Source of the DNA: Legionellales bacterium | Lineage (GTDB): Bacteria > Pseudomonadota > Gammaproteobacteria > Berkiellales > Berkiellaceae | DNA: 11,580 nucleotides | Direction: 5' to 3' | Assembly (NCBI GenBank): GCA_023266435.1 | Contig: JAHFQF010000059.1 | Span: 1-11,580 of the forward strand | Part shown: one piece after another, positions 1-5,195 of the stretch | How the letters are laid out: every line of letters starts with the position of its first letter | How positions within the stretch are numbered: the stretch's first letter is position 1 | Notes under the pieces: generated by a model | Seen by the model: only the letters and a program-made list of their open reading frames with translations | Told to the model about the DNA's origin: nothing | The model's database searches: none | Made by a program: the position numbers and the translations under genes

Positions 1-102
1 TCTAAATTATTTTACCTACGTGACTTGTCTGGTCGTGCAGCACGTATTACTGAAGATCTGAGCAAAGCGAAAAAGCAGAAAGAAGAAGACGCTGCGGTTT
101 AA
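1..102 (+). CDS. rplS: 50S ribosomal protein L19, C-terminal end (partial)
   Basis: Only the last 33 codons and the TAA stop (100-102) are in the window; the gene starts upstream. The frame reads SKLFYLRDLSGRAARITEDL, which matches the conserved end of bacterial L19 (E. coli has a KLYYLRE-type segment followed by GKAARIKE). L19 sits at the 30S-50S interface of the ribosome. After the family core there is a charged tail, SKAKKQKEEDAAV, about a dozen residues longer than the E. coli protein. In gammaproteobacteria rplS normally ends the rpsP-rimM-trmD-rplS operon. Here dsbC starts 34 bases later with no visible terminator between them, so read-through is plausible. Identification is from a short fragment, but the motif is characteristic. 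Confidence 0.88.
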   Translation, partial: SKLFYLRDLSGRAARITEDLSKAKKQKEEDAAV

Positions 103-136
103 TTTTGCATTTCCAACCAGAAAAGGGAATTGATGA

Positions 137-865
137 ATGGCTTTATTAATTCGTTTGCTGTTTAGTGCAGTACTTGGGTATGCCAGTATGGCGAGTGCAG
201 TAAACGAAGAAAGACCAGAAAAAGTCATTCAGGATACATTATCGCGACAATTCCCTCATCTCAAGGTCAGTCAGATAAAACCTGCGGTCATGGCAGGTCT
301 GTATCAAGTATCAGCAGGGCCTGTGATCTTGTACATGAGCGCAGATGGACGCTATATTTTTGATGGTGATGTGTACGATACACAAGCTAAAAATCAAAAT
401 CTCACAGAAAAAGAACGCCAAACAACACGCAAAGCACTCTTTGCGGCAATTCCTGATAAAGAAGTCATTTGGTACAAAGCCAAAAATGCCAAGCATACAG
501 TGACCGTCTTTACAGACATTGATTGTGGTTATTGCCGTCGTTTTCATCAACAGGTTAAAGAGTTGAATACCAAAGGCGTCAGTGTGCGGTATTTGGCATT
601 TCCTCGTTCTGGAGTGGGCACACCTTCTTACGATAAAATTGTCTCAGTTTGGTGTAGCGATGCACGTGCTGTGGCGTTAACAAAAGCCAAAGAAGGCGAA
701 GCGGTTCCAGCAAAACAATGCGAAAATCCAGTTCAAAAACAGTTTGAATTGGGTGCAATGGCAGGTGTACAAGGTACCCCCAGTTTAATCCTTGATGATG
801 GCACTTTAATACCAGGTTATTTACCCGCCGATAAATTGCTAGAGATTTTAAATCGCACGCAGTAG
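137..865 (+). CDS. dsbC: Thiol:disulfide interchange protein DsbC family (periplasmic disulfide isomerase)
   Basis: This 242-residue protein is a DsbC/DsbG-type isomerase, which reshuffles wrong disulfides in periplasmic proteins and is kept reduced by DsbD. Residues 1-21 form a signal peptide with an Ala-Ser-Ala cleavage site before V22. About residues 22-85 fit the DsbC N-terminal dimerisation domain. From about 115 on is a thioredoxin fold with the active-site motif CGYC at 130-133 and the cis-proline loop GTP at 213-215. Two further cysteines, C173 and C195, are placed like the structural disulfide of E. coli DsbC. The length matches the family (about 235-245). The ATG at 137 has AAGGGA (123-128) 8 bases upstream. 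It follows rplS by 34 bases and may be co-transcribed. No dsbD or recJ is adjacent. DsbG is the main alternative, but CGYC favours DsbC. Confidence 0.92.
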   Translation: MALLIRLLFSAVLGYASMASAVNEERPEKVIQDTLSRQFPHLKVSQIKPAVMAGLYQVSAGPVILYMSADGRYIFDGDVYDTQAKNQNLTEKERQTTRKALFAAIPDKEVIWYKAKNAKHTVTVFTDIDCGYCRRFHQQVKELNTKGVSVRYLAFPRSGVGTPSYDKIVSVWCSDARAVALTKAKEGEAVPAKQCENPVQKQFELGAMAGVQGTPSLILDDGTLIPGYLPADKLLEILNRTQ

Positions 866-1121
866 TGCGTCGTTGTGTCATCTACAGAGATGAATCAATG
901 TAAGCATGCAAGTGATATCCAGAAGACACCCTTCCTATCTTTTACTCATGCCACCGAAAAAGCCTCCGAGAGTTTATCAGAGCCTCTTTCAGAGAGAATG
1001 TGTGATGGGGGTGAGGGCTTGTGAGGGCGGCTGCGCTGCATGCCCGGTCACGTACAGATCCTCGGTGTTTATCGGGTCCTTTGATACTAGTTGAGTACTT
1101 ACGAATCCAGTGTGCAGTATT
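866..1121. other. Convergent intergenic region, no recognisable gene
   Basis: These 256 bases separate the ends of dsbC (plus) and the ETF-QO gene (minus). The centre, about 1005-1080, looks more GC-rich than the surroundings and includes a short GGGC...GCCC stem near 1025-1046. I see no tRNA, no classical terminator with a T run, and no homology to the repeats elsewhere in the window. A 62-codon open frame at 906-1094 has no good ribosome binding site and an untypical composition (proline, arginine and cysteine clusters), so I do not call it as a gene. The stretch may hold a terminator or small RNA that I cannot recognise. Confidence 0.4.
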
Positions 1122-2738
1122 CTACATTTCTCCATAATTCGGCCCACCACCACCCTCAGGTGTCACCCACTGAATATTCTGGGTCGGATCTTTGATGTCA
1201 CATGTTTTGCAGTGAATACAATTTTGGGCATTAATTTGTAACTGCTTATGCTGGTCTTTTTCTACGTATTCGTAGACGCCTGCAGGGCAATAACGTTGCT
1301 CTGGTCCGCCATACAGTGGGTAATTTACCGACATGGGTTTGTCAGAGTTTAAGAGTTTGAGATGACAAGGTTGATTTTCTTCGTGATAGGTATTGGCTCG
1401 ATTGACAGAGGTCATTTTATCAAAAGATAAACATCCATCCGGTTTTGGATAAGCAATGGGTGTCGCATAAGAAGTGGTTTTTAATTGAGCATGATCGGCG
1501 TGATGCTTAAAGGTCCAAGGTGCTTTCCCTTTAAAAAGATAAGTATCTAGGGCCGCATAAGCTAATCCAGGCAGCAGACCAAAGCGAAAAGCAGGGCGTA
1601 TGTTGCGCACTGTATACAATGTTTTCCCTATCCAGCTATCAGCAATCGCAGTTTCATAGTTCAATAATTCAACCTGATCAGGCTGTGCAAAAAAGCACTC
1701 AGCCGCAAGCATGCCGGATTTCATCGCATAATGTGAGCCTTTGATGGCAGGTACATTCAGAAAACCTGCACTACATCCTAATAACACCCCGCCTGGGAAG
1801 CTGAGTTTAGGTAAAGCTTGATAACCACCCTCATTCAGCGCACGGGCTCCATAGCTTAAACAGCGCCCGCCTTGTAATAACTCAGCAATGGCTGGATGGT
1901 GTTTAAAACGTTGAAATTCTTCATACGGACTTAAATAGGGATTTTGATAATCCAGTCCGATCACAAATCCTAGTAAAATCTTATTGTCTTTCCAATGATA
2001 GATAAAACTACCACCATAGGTTTTTTTATCCAATGGCCAACCCAGTGTATGAATGACTTTGCCAAGGGTGTGTTGGCCGCTGGGTACTTCCCAGATTTCT
2101 TTAAAACCAATGCCATAAGTTTGTGGATGCTCTGCGGATCGCAATGCGTATTTTTTAATCAGTTTTTCTGCTAGAGACCCTCTGCAACCTTCAGCAATCA
2201 AGACTTGTTTCGCATACAGCGCCATACCTGCTTGGTAGCTTGCTTTTTTCTGTCCTGTTTTATCTAGACCTAAGTCATTGGTCAACACACCAATGACACG
2301 ATCGGACTCATCAGTAAGGATGTCTGTTGCTGCAAATCCTGGGTAAATTTCTACGCCTAAGCTTTCTGCTTGTTGAGCAAGAAAGCGACAGAATTGTCCT
2401 AAACTGATGATGAAATTGCCTGCATTATGCATAGGCGGAGGCACAGGGAGTGCATAGTGTTTGTTGTGCGTGAGAAACCAAAAGTGATCGGTAGTGACTG
2501 GTACTTGCAAGGGAGCATTCAAACTCTGCCACGCTGGTAATAGCTCATTAAGCGCTTGAGGATTAAAGACGGCACCCGATAAAATGTGCGCGCCCACTTC
2601 CGCGCCTTTTTCTAACACGCAAATAGAGCAAGCAGTCTGCTGTGCTTTCGCAAGTTGCGCAGCACGTATCGCAGCACTTAACCCTGCAGGACCTGCACCT
2701 ACAATGACTAAATCATAGTGCATGGATTCTCGTTCCAT
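1122..2738 (-). CDS. etfD: Electron transfer flavoprotein-ubiquinone oxidoreductase (ETF-QO)
   Basis: The product (538 residues, normal for bacterial ETF-QO) takes electrons from reduced ETF and passes them through FAD and a 4Fe-4S cluster to ubiquinone at the inner membrane. It starts with an FAD-binding beta-alpha-beta fold carrying GAGPAG at 14-19. It ends with the family hallmark: cluster cysteines C484, C507, C510 and C513, then DIKDPTQNI and a glycine-rich WVTPEGGGGP segment. The cysteine spacing mirrors the mammalian enzyme. The start at 2738 is preferred over the in-frame Met at residue 6 because GAGGT lies about 6 bases upstream of it. The gene is divergent from etfB, sharing a 102-base intergenic region, so the two transcripts of one pathway may share control. 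The symbol etfD (ETFDH in eukaryotes) follows common usage. Confidence 0.95.
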   Translation of the reverse strand: MERESMHYDLVIVGAGPAGLSAAIRAAQLAKAQQTACSICVLEKGAEVGAHILSGAVFNPQALNELLPAWQSLNAPLQVPVTTDHFWFLTHNKHYALPVPPPMHNAGNFIISLGQFCRFLAQQAESLGVEIYPGFAATDILTDESDRVIGVLTNDLGLDKTGQKKASYQAGMALYAKQVLIAEGCRGSLAEKLIKKYALRSAEHPQTYGIGFKEIWEVPSGQHTLGKVIHTLGWPLDKKTYGGSFIYHWKDNKILLGFVIGLDYQNPYLSPYEEFQRFKHHPAIAELLQGGRCLSYGARALNEGGYQALPKLSFPGGVLLGCSAGFLNVPAIKGSHYAMKSGMLAAECFFAQPDQVELLNYETAIADSWIGKTLYTVRNIRPAFRFGLLPGLAYAALDTYLFKGKAPWTFKHHADHAQLKTTSYATPIAYPKPDGCLSFDKMTSVNRANTYHEENQPCHLKLLNSDKPMSVNYPLYGGPEQRYCPAGVYEYVEKDQHKQLQINAQNCIHCKTCDIKDPTQNIQWVTPEGGGGPNYGEM

Positions 2739-2840
2739 GTGATACCTCAGAAATAGTTACTTAGAAAACTATAGCCACTGCTGGCTGCCCTCTAGAAACA
2801 ATGATACCATGTTTTAAGTATTTGAAAGGGAGGTTCAGCA

Positions 2841-3593
2841 GTGCATGTTTTAGTACCTGTCAAACGAGTGATTGATCCCTATGTCTCTGTGCATGTTAAA
2901 TCAGACAACACTGGCGTGGTTACCGACAATGTAAAAATGGCGATTAATCCTTTTGATGAAATCGCAGTCGAAGAAGCCGTCAGATGGAAAGAGGCTGGGC
3001 ATATCCAACAAATTACAGCCATTACCATAGGTAATAACGCTTGCCAAGAAACGTTGCGTCATGCTTTAGCATTGGGTGCTGACAATGCCATTCATGTACA
3101 AACCGAAGAAACCTTTGAACCCTTGTCTATAGCCAAAATATTAAAATATTTTGTGCAAAAACACAGCATTAACCTGGTCATTTTAGGCAAACAAGCCATC
3201 GATAATGATTGTAATCAAACAGGCCAAATGTTAGCCGCGTTATTAGATTGGCCCCAAGGTGCCTTTGTCTCAAAAGTGACGTTTGGTGACAAGCAGCTTA
3301 CCGTGATCAGGGAAATTGATGGTGGATTAGAAACCATTTCGTTGACATTGCCAGCGGTCATTACAACAGATCTGCGTTTGAATGAGCCACGGTATTTGGC
3401 GATGCCTAATATCATGAAAGCAAAACGTAAGGAGATTGATTTACAAGTCCTCACTACATTAGGACTACCATTAGCATCTCAACAAGAAATTGTATCTGTG
3501 ACGCCCCCACCAGCAAAAAAATCCGGTATTTTAGTAAAAAATGTTGAGGAATTAGTCGATCAATTAGTGAGAGTCAAAGCGATTGATTGTTAG
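2841..3593 (+). CDS. etfB: Electron transfer flavoprotein beta subunit
   Basis: EtfB pairs with EtfA to form the soluble ETF heterodimer, which binds FAD and AMP and shuttles electrons from flavin dehydrogenases to ETF-QO. The 250-residue length is typical. The N-terminus MHVLVPVKRVIDP and the NPFDEIAVEEA segment (36-46) are family features. So are VIREIDGGLE (155-164) and the partner-recognition loop NEPRYLAMPNIMKAKRK (181-197). That loop has Met188 where the family usually has the anchoring Leu. Translation starts at GTG 2841, 7 bases after a strong GGGAGG (2828-2833); no in-frame ATG lies nearby. The last codons, from about 3572, and the stop fall inside a dispersed 69-bp repeat, so the C-terminal VKAIDC may be repeat-derived. 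etfA follows after 76 bases. Confidence 0.96.
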   Translation: MHVLVPVKRVIDPYVSVHVKSDNTGVVTDNVKMAINPFDEIAVEEAVRWKEAGHIQQITAITIGNNACQETLRHALALGADNAIHVQTEETFEPLSIAKILKYFVQKHSINLVILGKQAIDNDCNQTGQMLAALLDWPQGAFVSKVTFGDKQLTVIREIDGGLETISLTLPAVITTDLRLNEPRYLAMPNIMKAKRKEIDLQVLTTLGLPLASQQEIVSVTPPPAKKSGILVKNVEELVDQLVRVKAIDC

Positions 3594-3640
3594 GCTAGGT
3601 GTCGAGTAGATGAAGGCGGTAACGCATAAGAATCAAGTGC
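3572..3640 (+). repeat. 69-bp dispersed repeat, copy A (etfB end / etfB-etfA spacer)
   Basis: By hand alignment without gaps, this segment matches 9279-9347 at about 55 of 69 positions. It includes identical blocks AGTCAAAGC, TCGAGTAGATGA (3602-3613) and TAAGAATCAAGTGC (3627-3640). The first 22 bases are the last etfB codons and stop; the rest is spacer before etfA. The two copies have the same orientation on the plus strand, although the flanking genes point in opposite directions. An AGTC...GGCT pairing at 3572-3596 corresponds to AGTC...GACT in copy B, so the first part could form a small hairpin in both copies. Confidence 0.75.
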
Positions 3641-3669
3641 GATGACGAGAGGCAGAAAAAGGGTTTATC

Positions 3670-4626
3670 ATGAACAAAGTACTTATCGTTGCTGAGTGGC
3701 ACGAGCAAGCTATCAAATCAGCCACCTTGTCTGCAATCACTGCAGGGCTGCAATTGGCTGATACTGTGGATGTCTGTATTGCAGCACCAAACCCAGAAGT
3801 CTTAGCGAATCAATTGCGTCACAAAAAAGGCATTCGTCATATTTTATTGGTTGCGTCAGAAGTTTTTAAAGCACCTTTGGCTGAACCTTATGCAGACTTG
3901 TTGGTCGGTTTGGCAAAGCACTATCAATATCTGATCATGCCGGCAACCACCTTTGGTAAAAATATATTGCCGCGTGTTGCTGCACAATTAGACGTTGGAC
4001 AGATTTCGGATGTCATTGAAATTTGTGATCACTGTACTTACGTGCGGCCTATTTATGCAGGTAATGCCTTAGTGAAAGTGAAAAACAATGCAGTAATTCA
4101 ATGCTTAACCATACGCGCCACAAGCTTTGCACCTGTTGCAGACTCTGATCAGGTAGCCAAGCTAGAATCTGTGCCCTTTCAACCATCGCCAGTGCATAAA
4201 AGCCAATGGATCATGTTAGAGCAAGCTAAATCTGAACGTCCCGAATTAACCAGTGCAAAAATTGTAGTTTCGGGCGGTCGCGGTTTACAGAATGCGGATA
4301 ATTTTAAAATGATAGAGCAATTTGCAGACAGTTTAGGTGCTGCAGTGGGTGCGTCACGTGCCGCAGTGGATGCAGGGTTTGTGCCTAATGATTATCAGGT
4401 TGGACAAACTGGTAAAATTGTGGCGCCCCAATTATATTTTGCGATAGGCATATCAGGCGCTATCCAGCATGTTGCTGGCATGAAAGACTCGAAAGTCATT
4501 GTGGCCATTAACCAAGATGCTGAAGCCCCTATTTTTCAGATAGCAGACTATGGACTGGTGGGCGATCTCTTTGAAATTGTGCCTGCCTTAGAAAAAGCGT
4601 TGAAGGAGAAAATGCAATGTACTTGA
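3670..4626 (+). CDS. etfA: Electron transfer flavoprotein alpha subunit
   Basis: EtfA carries the redox-active FAD of the ETF heterodimer. The 318-residue length is normal. The C-terminal FAD domain shows VVSGGRGL (199-206), GASRAAVDAG (227-236), QTGK (246-249) and the signature LYFAIGISGAIQHVAGM (255-271) followed by AINQD (279-283). The N-terminal half, about 1-185, is the less conserved domain that folds against EtfB. The start ATG is preceded by a purine-rich AAAAAGGG about 6 bases away. It is downstream of etfB in the same orientation and surely co-transcribed. The end overlaps the next small gene by 10 bases, and that gene's AAGGAG site (4603-4608) lies inside the etfA coding sequence. 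Confidence 0.96.
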   Translation: MNKVLIVAEWHEQAIKSATLSAITAGLQLADTVDVCIAAPNPEVLANQLRHKKGIRHILLVASEVFKAPLAEPYADLLVGLAKHYQYLIMPATTFGKNILPRVAAQLDVGQISDVIEICDHCTYVRPIYAGNALVKVKNNAVIQCLTIRATSFAPVADSDQVAKLESVPFQPSPVHKSQWIMLEQAKSERPELTSAKIVVSGGRGLQNADNFKMIEQFADSLGAAVGASRAAVDAGFVPNDYQVGQTGKIVAPQLYFAIGISGAIQHVAGMKDSKVIVAINQDAEAPIFQIADYGLVGDLFEIVPALEKALKEKMQCT

Positions 4627-4877
4627 AACTCTTAGTCATTTTAGGTTGTGGTGTCATAAGTATGGCGCACGCGAAAAGCGATGTGCGCTTTGATAAAATG
4701 AAAGGTATTTATTATCAATCTGATTTGGGCTATGAAGTCGATCCTATAACAGAGTTATGCTTTAAGGGAACTAACGAAATCCCTTGTCAAAAGCTTGCCA
4801 AACGACCTGAGTGGGCTAAATTCATTACTTGGGAAGTGGTAGCTCAACAAAGTACTGAAACAAAGGCGAAGGGTTAA
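4617..4877 (+). CDS. Small exported protein of unknown function, coupled to etfA
   Basis: I do not recognise this 86-residue protein. The start overlaps the end of etfA by 10 bases in another frame and has a strong AAGGAG (4603-4608) 8 bases upstream, so it is a real, translationally coupled gene. Residues 1-19 form a signal peptide (Lys4, hydrophobic core LLVILGCGVIS, then A17-H-A19 before K20). This predicts a periplasmic mature protein of about 67 residues. C11 lies too early to be a convincing lipobox. The mature part has two cysteines, C48 and C57, which could form a disulfide, and several aromatic residues (YY, FITW). The position at the end of the ETF operon is suggestive, but ETF is cytoplasmic, so a functional link is not implied. 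Confidence 0.75.
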   Translation: MYLKLLVILGCGVISMAHAKSDVRFDKMKGIYYQSDLGYEVDPITELCFKGTNEIPCQKLAKRPEWAKFITWEVVAQQSTETKAKG

Positions 4878-4909
4878 TTCTTGCCACAAAAGACGGTGTT
4901 TCTCTTGCC

Positions 4910-4945
4910 TATAAACTGCGCATTTTGAAGTATCTTGGGTATATA
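4910..4945 (+). repeat. 36-bp direct repeat: solo end of the foldback element
   Basis: This 36-base segment is repeated at 5071-5106 with only two differences (34 of 36 identical), at a distance of 161 bases. The second copy is the right end of the 167-bp foldback element. This copy therefore looks like the right end of another, otherwise lost, copy abutting the left end of the complete one; the two share the TATATA at the junction. Confidence 0.75.
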
Positions 4946-4956
4946 CCCAAGATACT
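4929..4956. repeat. Perfect 28-bp palindrome at the element junction
   Basis: The 28 bases are a perfect palindrome centred between 4942 and 4943, with half-site AGTATCTTGGGTAT. Imperfect pairing of GCATTTTG with CAAAATAC extends the arms on both sides. It lies just downstream of the etf operon and could act as an RNA hairpin, but no T run follows, so it is not a classical terminator. It is explained by two inverted element ends meeting head to head. Confidence 0.85.
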
Positions 4957-5106
4957 CCAAAATACCTGTTTCTAGCTGCTCGAATTTAACCCTCTGCAGC
5001 CTTCCTCACCTCGCAATAGTATCGACTATTCCTTGGTTCGGAAAACTGCATCTGGTTAAATTCGCTTTGCTATAAACTACGCATTTTGAAGCATCTTGGG
5101 TATATA
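4940..5106. mobile_element. 167-bp foldback (MITE-like) element, whole-element imperfect palindrome
   Basis: Left arm 4940-5020 and right arm 5025-5106 are inverted copies of each other along their whole length. I count about 61 of 81 positions paired with a single one-base gap, around a 4-base centre (5021-5024). The strongest blocks are the ends TATATACCCAAGAT / ATCTTGGGTATATA, the middle CGAATTTAACC (4981-4991) / GGTTAAATTCG (5054-5064), TGCAG / CTGCA, and the core AATAGT / ACTATT. There is no open reading frame. It is flanked on the left by a solo copy of its own right end (4910-4945). TA-rich termini would fit insertion at TA, as for IS630/mariner-type MITEs, but this is inference. Transcribed, it would form a long hairpin. 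Confidence 0.7.
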
Positions 5107-5195
5107 GGCATTGTATTCAGTATGCGCTTGTAATTCCAGATGTTTGTTAATACAATAACTCTTGTTATGTATTTCATCATGAAGTTGGAGATCCT
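5107..5195 (+). promoter_or_regulatory. Leader/promoter region of the 563-residue protein gene
   Basis: This 89-base stretch lies between the foldback element and the ATG at 5196 and should contain the promoter. It is AT-rich with an inverted pair TTGTATT (about 5111-5117) / AATACAA (about 5149-5155). A TTGTTA (5144-5149) and a poor TATGTA (5166-5171) are 16 bases apart and could be a weak sigma-70 promoter; I would not rely on it. The ribosome site is GGAG at 5187-5190. Confidence 0.25.

Noticed and set aside
854..869. CGCAC/GTGCG hairpin over the dsbC stop codon as a terminator
   Set aside because: The stem is only 5 bp and no T run follows.
862..893. Possible third, inverted copy of the 69-bp repeat (shares TCATCTAC and a GTTGTG-like stretch)
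   Set aside because: Only about eight contiguous bases match and the second conserved block (GCACTTGATTCTTA) is missing, so chance similarity cannot be excluded.
906..1094. 62-codon open frame on the plus strand
   Set aside because: No usable ribosome site, odd composition, no recognisable homology, and it lies in a convergent gap; treated as non-coding.
4617..4649. Lipoprotein signal (C11 in ILGC) in the 86-residue exported protein
   Set aside because: The cysteine is too close to the N-terminus and the hydrophobic core continues past it; signal peptidase I cleavage after A19 fits better.
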